Assembly (NCBI GenBank): GCA_036525185.1
Contig: DATDAW010000043.1
Location: 1 to 64,000, forward strand
DNA from: DATDAW01 sp036525185
GTDB lineage: Bacteria; Verrucomicrobiota; Verrucomicrobiia; Chthoniobacterales; DASVRZ01
Direction of reading: 5' to 3'
DNA length: 64,000 nt
Below are positions 1 through 8,130 of this stretch, one piece after another. How positions within the stretch are numbered: position 1 is the first letter of the stretch; each line of letters opens with the position of its first letter. The notes beneath the pieces were generated by a model that had not been told where the DNA came from, ran no database searches, and saw only the letters and a program-made list of their open reading frames with translations. Position numbers and translations under genes: made by a program.

Positions 1-426
1 TTCTTCGAACTTTGTATTGTTTCTCCGGTTGAAGTTCTCAGAGCCTTCGGTTCCCCCGGTGACCACGTTCCATCCCGCCCGTCCCTTGCTGATATGATCC
101 AGCGAGGCAAACTTCCGAGCCACATGAAAAGGCTCATTATACGTCGTATGAACGGTCGCGATGAGACCAATATGCTTCGTATTCACGGCCAACGCGGATA
201 GAAGGGTGAAGGGTTCGAACGCCTTGAAACGCCCGCCGCCTCCCTGAGTATCCGCCAGGAAAAAAGCGTCCAGCAGGCCTTTTTCCGCCAATTGCGCGAC
301 CTGTACGACGGACGGAAGGTTAAGTTTGCTTTCCAATTCGACACCGGGGACACGCCACGACGCCTCATGATGGCCGGTTCCGGCGTAAAACGCGTTTAGA
401 CTTAATTTTCGACTGTTCTGGCTCAT
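1..426 (-). CDS. NtaA/SnaA/DszA-type FMN-dependent monooxygenase (partial, N-terminal 142 residues)
   Basis: Only the N-terminal 142 codons are present; the gene runs off the left edge in frame. The translation has the family's opening pattern: LNAFYAGTGHHEASWR at residues 9-24, then a Val/Glu-rich segment and FFLADTQGG. This matches class C, flavin-reductase-dependent monooxygenases that attack nitrilotriacetate, dibenzothiophene sulfone or related compounds. The ATG is preceded by a strong GAGGAG ribosome binding site 5 bases away, unusual here because most nearby genes have weak sites. It lies 51 bp downstream of the TonB receptor gene on the same strand and probably shares its transcript. 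The substrate cannot be told; an organosulfur or chelator role is inference from family and context. Confidence 0.85.
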   Translation of the reverse strand, partial: MSQNSRKLSLNAFYAGTGHHEASWRVPGVELESKLNLPSVVQVAQLAEKGLLDAFFLADTQGGGGRFKAFEPFTLLSALAVNTKHIGLIATVHTTYNEPFHVARKFASLDHISKGRAGWNVVTGGTEGSENFNRRNNTKFEE

Positions 427-477
427 AGTATCTCCTCTGTTGTTATTTGGGAAAAGGAGCTGAATGAAAACGGAAGG

Positions 478-2790
478 TTAGAAGCGATAGGTAAACCCTC
501 CTGTAATATTGAAACCATCTCCGGGCCAGAACGCGGCCAGGCTGGCGGGTCTGTTGGCAACGGCTTCGGCATCGTAAATCGGATTAATAACCGACGCATA
601 GGTTTCATCCGTGATGTTCCTAAAATCCAGGTACACTTCCCATCCTTTCTTCGACGAGACATACCCGGTTCTCGCCCCCAGAAGTGTGTAAGGCTTGACG
701 TAAAACTCTCTGCTGTTGGAATAATCGATTGGAAACTTGGTTATGATACCTGTGACGTTAACCGCTGCGAAGAATCCGCTGGAATGCTGGAAAAGCAGTT
801 CCGCTGAATAATAGTGCGGTGCGAGGCCTGGCAATTCGTTTTTTTCGAGTAACGGATCGCCTTTGTAATGATTGTCCGCCCAGGTGTAAGAAGCATTTAG
901 GACCAATCGACTTGGCCGCGGTTCCGATTCCGGATCACTGGCCGTTGTTTGCTTCCCATCTGTGACCTGCTTTCCATCGCTGTCAGCCACAGACGGATTC
1001 TCCGGCACGGTGGTTTTTGACTCCCATAGCGTGGTTTTCAGGTCAAACTCAATTCCCTGGTGGATTGTGGGACTTGCATTGTTTGTAGCCGTCGTGGTCT
1101 CACCCGAACTGTCCACAGTCGCCACAGTCAGAATTTCATTTCTGAGTGATTGGTAGTACAAAGTAATTCCCCCTTCAAAAATTCCGACTCTGCCCCTCAC
1201 GCCGATTTCCGCGGACAGGGCGGTTTGCTCGCGCAAATTTCGATCGATATCGGTGATCGTGAAGGGTGGGGTTGTATCGGGAGCCAGCGTTTGCGCGGAG
1301 GGAGCCTCAGTAAGGCGGCTTACATTTCCGAATACCTGTATGTCCGGAGTGACATTATAAAGTAAACCGAGTTGCGGCGCGTAATTCGTATAGGTATTGG
1401 CCGCGCTATCCTCGAATGGATACACAGCCTTGCCATTGCGTTCTTTATAGCTCAGGGCGATCGCGGTGGATAACCACAACTTTTCGTTGCCGAGCAGGTC
1501 AAAGTCATTGCTGAGGGACAGAACGGAGTCCGTTCCGCCCGTGCGGTATTTCTGCAATAATATTCCCGGATTCGGGTTGTAGGAGTCCCCGCGAATTTCC
1601 GTGCTTGCGTATAAGAGATGCGCGACCGCCAGAGAGATTTTGGTGTCACTCCGTCTTCCAAATAGGATGTCCTGCCTTTGATAGATTAGAGAGCCAGCCA
1701 GCTTTCCATTGTCATTAACCGTTACCGACGACCTTGGGAGTGGTACTATTCTCGAACCCAGCGTCTCAGTGGGGAAGTGCATGAATTGCAGGTTCAATTC
1801 CAGCGAGGACGCTTCATCGAGCGTGAGGGCTGTTCGATTTTGAAAAATGTACGTTCCAGGAGCATCTCGTATTAATCCTCCTCTCAAGCCCGTGCCCAGC
1901 TCGGGACTGACCTGCTGCGGATTTTCGTACATCTGCTCCTGGGTAAGGACTCTCGGGTTATGATATCTGGAAACGATGTAGCTAAAATAGAAACGATTCT
2001 CCAGATTGGGATTGATCTGATAACCAAGATTTAAATGATAGCGCTGAGCTTCGCCTTGGGAGTTATCGCGGAACCCATCCTGCTGGAGATTGGTGATGCT
2101 GAAGTAGTAATCTAGTGGCCCCCACACGAATCCGGAGCTTGCTTGTTCCCGGTAGTATCCAAAACTTCCGATATCAAAGCGGACCAGACCGGGCGATGAG
2201 TTATGTCCGGTATGGTAAACGTAGTCGATTCCACCGCCGAGACTCAATGAACCGTAGGTCAACGCGCTCGCTCCACGGAGCACTTCAACGTAGTCAGTCG
2301 CAAGCGCGTCGGGCGCCTCAAAGGCGTAAGCACCGGGCGAGGTAACCGGGAGGCCATTTACAAAGATACTCACGCCTTTGGTGGTGTTGCCGAAGGGGCC
2401 GCCGTTGTTCGTTCCGGCTCCGCGGACCGAGAGTATCCCGGCTTCATTTCGTCCGCCAGCGTCGCGGACTTGCACGCCCGGTTGATTGACGAGGAGATCG
2501 GCGACGTTGTTGGCGGCCGCTTGCTGACGTTCTTCGGCTCGGATCACGGCGGTTCCACCCGGAACCTGGCTCAGCTCTGCCTGGGCCGTATCCGCGCTTG
2601 GCGCAGTCAGCGGGTCGGCAACCGCGCCTGTGACGACCACGGAGTCGAGTTGTGTGGCGACAGGCTCCGGCACGCGGGTTGTTTCCTGAGCGTTTATGTG
2701 AATCGAAGGAAGAAGGATGAGAGCCAAAACAGGGGCGAGGCGCTCCGGGGATTTTTTCTGTTTGGCTGATACTGGCAATACCGTGGTCAT
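478..2790 (-). CDS. TonB-dependent outer-membrane receptor
   Basis: This is a 770-residue outer-membrane active transporter. It begins with a signal peptide (hydrophobic segment about residues 18-34, ending INAQ). A TonB-box-like DSVVVTG follows at about residues 49-55. The plug domain spans about 70-210, with NVADLLVNQPGVQVRD and VEVLRGASALTYGS, and a beta-barrel ends in the typical terminal aromatic (TYRF). FecA/siderophore-type receptors look like this, but many organic ligands are possible. Translation starts at ATG 2790 with a weak ribosome site. A sigma70-like promoter and a structured leader lie upstream. The downstream monooxygenase suggests that the imported compound is oxidised in the cell. 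Energy probably comes from the ExbB-ExbD-TonB operon at 9.7-11.6 kb. Confidence 0.93.
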   Translation of the reverse strand: MTTVLPVSAKQKKSPERLAPVLALILLPSIHINAQETTRVPEPVATQLDSVVVTGAVADPLTAPSADTAQAELSQVPGGTAVIRAEERQQAAANNVADLLVNQPGVQVRDAGGRNEAGILSVRGAGTNNGGPFGNTTKGVSIFVNGLPVTSPGAYAFEAPDALATDYVEVLRGASALTYGSLSLGGGIDYVYHTGHNSSPGLVRFDIGSFGYYREQASSGFVWGPLDYYFSITNLQQDGFRDNSQGEAQRYHLNLGYQINPNLENRFYFSYIVSRYHNPRVLTQEQMYENPQQVSPELGTGLRGGLIRDAPGTYIFQNRTALTLDEASSLELNLQFMHFPTETLGSRIVPLPRSSVTVNDNGKLAGSLIYQRQDILFGRRSDTKISLAVAHLLYASTEIRGDSYNPNPGILLQKYRTGGTDSVLSLSNDFDLLGNEKLWLSTAIALSYKERNGKAVYPFEDSAANTYTNYAPQLGLLYNVTPDIQVFGNVSRLTEAPSAQTLAPDTTPPFTITDIDRNLREQTALSAEIGVRGRVGIFEGGITLYYQSLRNEILTVATVDSSGETTTATNNASPTIHQGIEFDLKTTLWESKTTVPENPSVADSDGKQVTDGKQTTASDPESEPRPSRLVLNASYTWADNHYKGDPLLEKNELPGLAPHYYSAELLFQHSSGFFAAVNVTGIITKFPIDYSNSREFYVKPYTLLGARTGYVSSKKGWEVYLDFRNITDETYASVINPIYDAEAVANRPASLAAFWPGDGFNITGGFTYRF

Positions 2791-2894
2791 TGAATGTTTC
2801 AGGGAAAAAGTACGAAAAGAGGTGAGGCATTAATCGCCGGTGGGTGGCTGTCGGCGGGGCGCTAAAGATGTGGCGCGCTTTCCAGGGTGTTTTG

Positions 2895-2950
2895 AAACCA
2901 GCCTCTGCTGATGCAGTCGGTTTTTGAGATACCCGCATGGGGTTGCTCAG
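2895..2950 (-). ncRNA. Structured 5' leader element A (candidate cis-regulatory RNA)
   Basis: Read on the minus strand, the leader of the TonB receptor gene folds into two adjacent hairpins. Hairpin 1 has outer stem UGAG/CUCA (2946-2949 with 2925-2928) and inner stem ACCC/GGGU (2940-2943 with 2931-2934). Hairpin 2 has lower stem AAACC/GGUUU (2919-2923 with 2895-2899) and upper stem CUGC/GCAG (2913-2916 with 2905-2908), closed by an AUCA loop, with AGGCU in the 3' internal loop. The same architecture with compensatory changes occurs at 9172-9233. It sits about 105 bases upstream of the start codon. I do not recognise it as a known riboswitch class. Confidence 0.6.
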
Positions 2951-2960
2951 ATGAGGGCAT

Positions 2961-2988
2961 ACACTACTAACTGAATAGGATATGTCAA
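2961..2988 (-). promoter_or_regulatory. Sigma70-like promoter of the TonB receptor gene
   Basis: On the minus strand there is a perfect TTGACA -35 box (2983-2988), a 16-base spacer and TAGTGT as -10 (2961-2966). Transcription would start near 2954, just before the structured leader. The spacer contains CCTATT...TT.GTAG, which recurs at the same spacing in the promoter at 9244-9271 and may be an operator. The promoter lies within the 245-bp gap after the upstream nitroreductase gene, so the receptor can be transcribed independently. Confidence 0.65.
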
Positions 2989-3035
2989 CGATTTCTTCGG
3001 CATTTTTCCGTTTCAGCGGAACAGTTAGGAGCGGA

Positions 3036-3857
3036 TCACGGGATTTTGAATCCGAGACTGGATATGGCTTCGCGGAGGCGCACTCGCGAACCCAATGATT
3101 CGGCCGCCTTGATGCGATTGGCGGTATGCCGCGTCCATTGTTGCTGAGGGAGTTTTTGCTCGGCGTAGAACGCCCCGATGATTTCATCGTAAAGCGCCAC
3201 CGCTTCGTCCTGCGGCTCCACCTGATAGTATTCTCTGTGCAGGACGGCCGACTGTGGCAGGCGAGGTTTGATAGCAGACGGACGGGCTGGATCGGGTTTG
3301 CCGACGACCAAGCCAAAGATCGGAAAGGTTTCCGTTGGAAGACGAAGTTCGGCTGCGACCTTCTCGGGATGGTTACGTAACGCGCCGATGTATACCGTGC
3401 CCAGGCCCAATGATTCAGCGGCGGCAACGACGTTCTGAGCAGCTAGCGCGGCGTCGATCACGCCGATGAGAAAGGTTTCGAGAAAATCCAGCCCATCGGA
3501 TGATGAGCCGGCATTTCGCGCTACGCGACGCAGACGGGCGAGGTCGACGATCCAGGCCAGAAAAAGCGGCGCTTCGAGGATGTGCTTTTGATTTCCGCAA
3601 TGCGCGGCCAGACGGGCCTTGTGATCTTTTTCCTCCACCGCGACCACACTCCATGCCTGGAGGTTGGAGGAGGTGGAGGCGGATTGCGCGACGGAAATGA
3701 GGAGCTCCAGCACGCCGGGATCCAATGCACCAGGCAGATAGGCGCGAACGGAGCGATGATTTAGCAACGTGGCGATAACATCGTTGGCTGGCGGCTGCGA
3801 GGTTTGCGGCGCAGCCTCGCCGTAGCGGGCGTGGAGGAGTGCATTAATTTCCGGCAT
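3036..3857 (-). CDS. NfsA/FRP-like nitroreductase family oxidoreductase
   Basis: A 273-residue FMN-dependent, NAD(P)H-using nitroreductase of the NfsA/FRP type. It shows RSVRAYLPGALDP near residue 35, the FMN-phosphate-binding style SASTSSNLQAWSVVAV around 59-74, a long helix with FLETFLIGVIDAALAAQNVVAAAESLGLGTVYIGALR, and GLVVGKPD. These are the hallmark blocks of larger group A nitroreductases. Such enzymes reduce flavins, quinones or nitro groups and can supply reduced flavin to two-component monooxygenases. That would suit the monooxygenase at the left edge, though this is inference. It follows the aldo/keto reductase gene by 18 bp and is the last gene before the receptor promoter. Confidence 0.88.
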   Translation of the reverse strand: MPEINALLHARYGEAAPQTSQPPANDVIATLLNHRSVRAYLPGALDPGVLELLISVAQSASTSSNLQAWSVVAVEEKDHKARLAAHCGNQKHILEAPLFLAWIVDLARLRRVARNAGSSSDGLDFLETFLIGVIDAALAAQNVVAAAESLGLGTVYIGALRNHPEKVAAELRLPTETFPIFGLVVGKPDPARPSAIKPRLPQSAVLHREYYQVEPQDEAVALYDEIIGAFYAEQKLPQQQWTRHTANRIKAAESLGSRVRLREAISSLGFKIP

Positions 3858-3875
3858 GGCTGGCGACGGATTGTG

Positions 3876-4889
3876 TTACCAACGGTGTTGGGACAGGCTA
3901 TGATTCGCCTCGTAGAACGGCGAGACGTGCGTCCCCGGTGGGATGATTTCGTCGATTTTTTTAAAGTCTTCCTGCGTAAACGTCACATTCAGCGCATGGA
4001 GGGCGTCTTCGAGCTGTTCCAGCGTACGGGGACCGATAATAGGACTCGTAATGCCTGGCTGATAGAGGGTCCACGCGAGCGCCAGCTGAGAAAGAGGCAC
4101 GCCCTTTGCTGCGGCGATTTCGCCAAGCGGTTCGATGACATCGTAGACTTGCTCGGTGAAACGGCGAGCCTGCACCGGGGAAGCATTCGAGTAACGTGAA
4201 TCGGTGGGGAACGGCTGGCCGCGCCGATATTTTCCTGTGAGGATGCCCCCGCCGAGGGGACTCCATGGAATGACAGCCAGGCCGTAGGTTTGCGCTACGG
4301 GGATCAATTCCCGTTCGATGCGGCGATCCAGCAGGTTATAAGGTGGCTGCTCTGAAACGAAGCGATGGAGGCCCAGTTCCTTGCTCGCCCATAGGGATTC
4401 GACGACCTGCCAGCCGGCAAAAGTCGATGTGCCGATATAGCGAACTTTTCCCGAACGGACGAGATCGTCGAGGGCGCGCAAGGTTTCGTCGATGGAGACT
4501 TCGGGCCGTGGGCGATGAATCTGGTAAAGGTCAATATAGTCAGTCTTGAGACGACGCAGACTAGCTTCCGCCTGCTCGATGATATGACGGCGCGAATTGC
4601 CTTGTTTGTTAGGATCGACATCGTCCATTGTGCCATGAACTTTGGTAGCCAAGAATACTTGCTCGCGTTTTCCGTTTCGCTTGAGGGCTTCGCCAGTGAT
4701 TTCCTCGCTGCGACCGCGCGAATAGACGTTAGCGGTGTCGAGGATGTTAATGCCTGCGTCGATGGCCCGGTCGATGATCCGGATGCTTTCATCGAGTTCG
4801 GTGCGCCGGCCGAACATCATGCAGCCGAGGGTGATTGCGGAGATTTTGACGCCGGTGCGTCCGAAGTTGCGGTAGTCGGTTGTTTTCAT
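3876..4889 (-). CDS. Aldo/keto reductase
   Basis: A 337-residue cytosolic NAD(P)H-dependent carbonyl reductase with a TIM-barrel fold. The catalytic tetrad is visible as Asp51, Tyr56, Lys83 and His125, in the usual contexts ILDTANVYS, ATKVHG and DLYQIHRP. The N-terminal GRTGVKISAITLGCMMFG is typical of the YajO/Tas-like branch, and the C-terminal part has SPIIGPRT, which contacts the cofactor phosphate in this family. Start is ATG 4889. It is 14 bp downstream of the dienelactone hydrolase-like gene and 18 bp upstream of a nitroreductase gene, so it belongs to a four-gene run of probable catabolic enzymes. The substrate is unknown. Confidence 0.92.
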   Translation of the reverse strand: MKTTDYRNFGRTGVKISAITLGCMMFGRRTELDESIRIIDRAIDAGINILDTANVYSRGRSEEITGEALKRNGKREQVFLATKVHGTMDDVDPNKQGNSRRHIIEQAEASLRRLKTDYIDLYQIHRPRPEVSIDETLRALDDLVRSGKVRYIGTSTFAGWQVVESLWASKELGLHRFVSEQPPYNLLDRRIERELIPVAQTYGLAVIPWSPLGGGILTGKYRRGQPFPTDSRYSNASPVQARRFTEQVYDVIEPLGEIAAAKGVPLSQLALAWTLYQPGITSPIIGPRTLEQLEDALHALNVTFTQEDFKKIDEIIPPGTHVSPFYEANHSLSQHRW

Positions 4890-4903
4890 GAAAAGAGGAA
4901 GGT

Positions 4904-5611
4904 TTATTGAGGGACGGCTTCGCCTCTCGGGACGGAGGCTGAACTCAGGCTGGTACGGAGGAAATCGAGTGTGCGGGCAAAGGCCAGGTTGGCGGCAGGT
5001 TCGGACCAGGAGGCACCGCCATCACGGTTGAAGCCGTGACCGGCATGGTAAAGAAACACGGGCACTTCGGGATGGGCTGCCTTGATTTTATCGATGTCGG
5101 AGAGCGGGATGCCGCGGTCTTGATCACCGAAATGAAGAATCACCGGGACGAGGGGCTTTTCGCCGAGATGGGCGGCGATTTTGGAGCCGTAGTAGCCAGC
5201 GGCGGCAGCGGGCGAAAGCCGGGTGGCGCTCAACCATGCATAGCTGCCGCCCAGGCAGTAACCGACCACGCCAACGCGTCCGCCACGAGTGGTAGCGCCC
5301 GCATGGGCGATGGCGGCGGCAATGTCCTGAAGCACAGCATTGGGGGACAGACGGGCGGCCAGGGCCCGCGCGCGATCGAGGCCCGCAGGGTCGTAATCGA
5401 GTTCGACGTCGCGCCCGATCCGGTCAAAGAGGGCGGGCGCAACGACATAAAATCCGTGACGGGCATACGTATCGGCCACAGAACGGATGTGGGCGTTTAC
5501 GCCGAAGATCTCCTGGAGGATGATCACGGCGGCTTTGGCGGAAGGATCACCTGAGGCATAGGCCGAGAATTGATGGCCATCGGCGGCGACGAGGGAAATC
5601 GAGTGGCTCAT
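4904..5611 (-). CDS. Dienelactone hydrolase family protein
   Basis: A 235-residue alpha/beta hydrolase. The nucleophile is Cys119 in the motif GYCLGG, as in true dienelactone hydrolases. Asp165 in FGDQDRGIP and His192 in HAGHGF complete the triad, and Glu36 in LQEIFG matches the family's regulatory glutamate. The length is normal for the family. It would hydrolyse lactones or esters in the cytoplasm, for example from aromatic ring cleavage, although no ring-cleaving dioxygenase is visible here. It lies between a nitroreductase gene (21 bp upstream) and an aldo/keto reductase gene (14 bp downstream). Confidence 0.92.
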   Translation of the reverse strand: MSHSISLVAADGHQFSAYASGDPSAKAAVIILQEIFGVNAHIRSVADTYARHGFYVVAPALFDRIGRDVELDYDPAGLDRARALAARLSPNAVLQDIAAAIAHAGATTRGGRVGVVGYCLGGSYAWLSATRLSPAAAAGYYGSKIAAHLGEKPLVPVILHFGDQDRGIPLSDIDKIKAAHPEVPVFLYHAGHGFNRDGGASWSEPAANLAFARTLDFLRTSLSSASVPRGEAVPQ

Positions 5612-5632
5612 GTGTGGGCGGAAGGCGCAGAG

Positions 5633-6259
5633 CTACGCGGCGGCGAAACCGCCCTCAATCACCAGTTCTTTGAGCGAATGGCGGCCACTGGGGATTTCGC
5701 GATCCTGAAATTCAGGGGAGAGAAGAGACTTGTCCCCCGGCCTGCCAATGGCGACGGCGGCTTCGAGTGCGAAGTCGTCGGGCACGCGCAGGGCGATGCG
5801 GGCTTTTTCACGGTCGTACCCACCGATGGCACGGGTGGCCCAGCCGAGTAGGTGGGCCTGGAGAGCGAGGTTCTGCCAGGCTGCGCCTGTATCAAAAGAG
5901 TGGCTCGTGGAGATGGAGAGCGCACCGTCGCGGCCGATTTTTGTTTTTCTCGAGACGAGCACCACGAGCGCGGAAGCCTGCCCGGCCCAACGCTGGTTCC
6001 CGGGAAGGAGTAAGTCGAAGAAGGTCTGCCAGGTTGCCGATCCTTTTTTTGAGAATAGGAATCGCCACGGCTGGTCGTTACTGCCCGAAGGCGCCCAGCG
6101 CGCGGCTTCGAAGAGAGCGAACAAGACGGAATCAGGGATTGTCTCTCCGGTGTAGGCGCGGGGCGACCAGCGCTCGATGAAGAGCGGATGGATGGAATAA
6201 TCGGCCTGGCGGATATTGGCCGCGAGGTCCACGTGAGAGAGGGTGGCGGTGCTGGACAT
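5633..6259 (-). CDS. Nitroreductase family protein
   Basis: A 208-residue FMN-binding nitroreductase, shorter and of a different subgroup from the protein at 3036-3857. Diagnostic blocks are ERWSPRAYTGE near residue 30, ALFEAARWAPSGSNDQPWRFLF around 48-69 (FMN contacts), DTGAAWQNLALQAHLLGWATRAIGGYD and AVAIGRPGD. It may reduce nitro compounds, quinones or enones. Start is ATG 6259. It heads the run nitroreductase, hydrolase, aldo/keto reductase, nitroreductase. A 220-bp gap separates it from the ABC ATPase gene, so it may have its own promoter. Confidence 0.9.
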   Translation of the reverse strand: MSSTATLSHVDLAANIRQADYSIHPLFIERWSPRAYTGETIPDSVLFALFEAARWAPSGSNDQPWRFLFSKKGSATWQTFFDLLLPGNQRWAGQASALVVLVSRKTKIGRDGALSISTSHSFDTGAAWQNLALQAHLLGWATRAIGGYDREKARIALRVPDDFALEAAVAIGRPGDKSLLSPEFQDREIPSGRHSLKELVIEGGFAAA

Positions 6260-6391
6260 AAGGTTAGTAATTACTGTTAGTATGAGAAAGAGGTGTGCAT
6301 TTCAAACGCCGTAACCAGGATCGGACTGACTGGGTTAATTGCCGCTGAAGACCGCGGACGCAGCGCCGCGAGTTGCTGCAAACGAATGATC

Positions 6392-6470
6392 AATGACTAA
6401 TGATTCCGCGGCGGAACAACGCGCGATTTGTGAATTATTATTAGTCATTAAATGTTAGCTATTAGTCATT
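6392..6470. repeat. Intergenic ATTAGTCATT repeats
   Basis: The gap between the ABC ATPase and nitroreductase genes contains the ten-base word ATTAGTCATT at 6440-6449 and 6461-6470, and its reverse complement at 6392-6401. The same word recurs at 35843-35852 in another gap. The inverted copies could form a hairpin about 40 bases apart. The function is unknown; it may be a dispersed intergenic repeat or a protein-binding site. Confidence 0.5.
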
Positions 6471-6479
6471 CTGGATAGC

Positions 6480-8126
6480 TCACGCCGCAACTTCGACAGG
6501 GATTTCCTGGGAATGAGTTTCGAGACGGGGAATGGCATTCAGGAGAACACGTGTGTATTCGTGCTGAGGACGGGCAAAGACTTCGCAGACCTCGCCGGAT
6601 TCGACGATGACGCCGTTTTTCATGACGATCACCCGGTCGCTCACGCGGTGAATGACGCCGAGATCGTGCGAAATGAAAAGGCAGGACAGACCGAACCGTT
6701 CTTTCAAATCACTCAAAAGATCGAGAATTTGCGCCTGCACGGAGACGTCGAGCGCGGAAACGGGTTCGTCGCACACGAGCACTTCGGGCTTCGGCGCAAG
6801 CGCACGGGCGATGGCGACGCGCTGGCGTTGACCACCCGATAGTTCAATCGGGCGGCGGCGAAGATAACTTTCATCAAGTCGCACGAGTTCGAGCAATTCG
6901 ATGACGCGCGCCCGGCGTTTCGCACGGTTTTTGTATCCGGCGACCTCCAGCGCTTCGCCGATCACGCGCTCGACGGTGTATCGCGGGTCGAACGAACTCA
7001 GTGGATCCTGGAAAACAACCTGGATGCGTTTGCGTTCTGCACACTGTTCTTTTCCGGAAAGGGAACTCCACTCTTTTCCCCGCAATTGCACGGCGCCGGT
7101 GTCGGGGTTCTCCAGACCGAGCACGAGACGGAGTGTCGTCGTTTTTCCCGAGCCGGACTCGCCGACGATCCCGAGCGTTTCGCCCCTGCGCAGCGCAAAA
7201 GACACGTCTGACACGGCTGTCCGTTTTTTCGCATCCGGACCGGTGAAGGTTTTTGTGAGTGTTTTCGCTTCGACGACGGGCCCGGGATCAGTTGCGGCGG
7301 CGGAAATTTTCGAAACACGCCTGCCTTTTCCATGTACCGAAGCGACGGCCGCGAGCAGCGATTTCGTGTAGGAATGTTGAGGATCATGGAGAATCGCCTC
7401 AGTCGGCCCCTGTTCGACGATAACGCCGTGACGCATCACCGCCACGCGATCCGCCAGCCGCGAAACGACGGCAAAATCGTGACTGATGACTAACATTCCC
7501 GAGTTTTGCGAACGGAGCGATGCCAGCAAATCCAGGACCTGCGCCTGCACTTGGGCGTCGAGCGCAGTGGTCGGTTCGTCCGCGATAAGCAATTCCGGGC
7601 CGCATGCAATCGCCGACGCGATGAGCGCCCGCTGGCGCAGGCCGCCGGAAAGCTGATGCGGATATTGCCGGGCACGGATTTCCGGTTCGGGAACGCCGGC
7701 GGATCGGAGCAGATCGATGACTTTTTCGTCGCGCTGCCGTCGGGTGAGCTGCGAGTGGAGCCGCAACGGCTCGGCGATTTCCTGCCCGACCGGACGCAGC
7801 GGATCGAGCGATCCCAGCGCGTCCTGCATAATGAAACCGACCCGGGCGCCACGGATCTGCCGCCATTTTCGTTCGCTGAAAGTCGTCAAATCTTGGCCGT
7901 GCAGTCGGAGGCGGGTGGCGTGAATTTGCGAGCGATGGCCCGTCAGCCCCACGAGCGTACGCGACGTGACGCTTTTTCCCGAACCCGACTCCCCGACGAG
8001 CGCGAGGCATTCGCCACGGTTGAGGACAAAGGAAATGCCCTTGACCACGAGCGGGCCGTTGCGCCCGAAGCGAACGCGAAGATTTTCGACCTCGACGAGA
8101 GGTCTTACCAAATCGGACGTTTCCAT
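6480..8126 (-). CDS. Fused dipeptide/microcin-type ABC transporter ATP-binding protein (DppD-DppF fusion)
   Basis: A 548-residue protein carrying two complete ABC ATPase domains in one chain. The first has Walker A GESGSGKS near residue 45, signature LSGGLRQR and Walker B LLIADEP. The second has GESGSGKT near 315, LSGGQRQR and VLVCDEP. Each is followed by the oligopeptide-type C-terminal extension (for example QHEYTRVLL). It energises uptake of peptides, nickel chelates or other small molecules with the permease encoded just upstream. I chose ATG 8126, 4 bp after the permease stop; an in-frame GTG at 8168 would overlap the permease gene. Fused DppDF proteins such as GsiA/YejF are well known. 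Confidence 0.93.
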   Translation of the reverse strand: METSDLVRPLVEVENLRVRFGRNGPLVVKGISFVLNRGECLALVGESGSGKSVTSRTLVGLTGHRSQIHATRLRLHGQDLTTFSERKWRQIRGARVGFIMQDALGSLDPLRPVGQEIAEPLRLHSQLTRRQRDEKVIDLLRSAGVPEPEIRARQYPHQLSGGLRQRALIASAIACGPELLIADEPTTALDAQVQAQVLDLLASLRSQNSGMLVISHDFAVVSRLADRVAVMRHGVIVEQGPTEAILHDPQHSYTKSLLAAVASVHGKGRRVSKISAAATDPGPVVEAKTLTKTFTGPDAKKRTAVSDVSFALRRGETLGIVGESGSGKTTTLRLVLGLENPDTGAVQLRGKEWSSLSGKEQCAERKRIQVVFQDPLSSFDPRYTVERVIGEALEVAGYKNRAKRRARVIELLELVRLDESYLRRRPIELSGGQRQRVAIARALAPKPEVLVCDEPVSALDVSVQAQILDLLSDLKERFGLSCLFISHDLGVIHRVSDRVIVMKNGVIVESGEVCEVFARPQHEYTRVLLNAIPRLETHSQEIPVEVAA

Positions 8127-8130
8127 TCGA

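Noticed and set aside
2835..2960. Possible leader peptide in element A (AUG followed by PSSEQPHAGISKTDCISRG...) with similar residues in the same frame of element B
   Set aside because: Element B has no start codon at the equivalent place, and most differences between the copies are explained by paired, compensatory base changes, so RNA structure is the better account.
2444..3427. Long minus-strand frame of 327 codons across the receptor start and nitroreductase end
   Set aside because: It is out of frame with both genes, crosses a promoter and a structured leader, and has an Arg/Pro/Ser-rich composition typical of shadow frames in GC-rich DNA.
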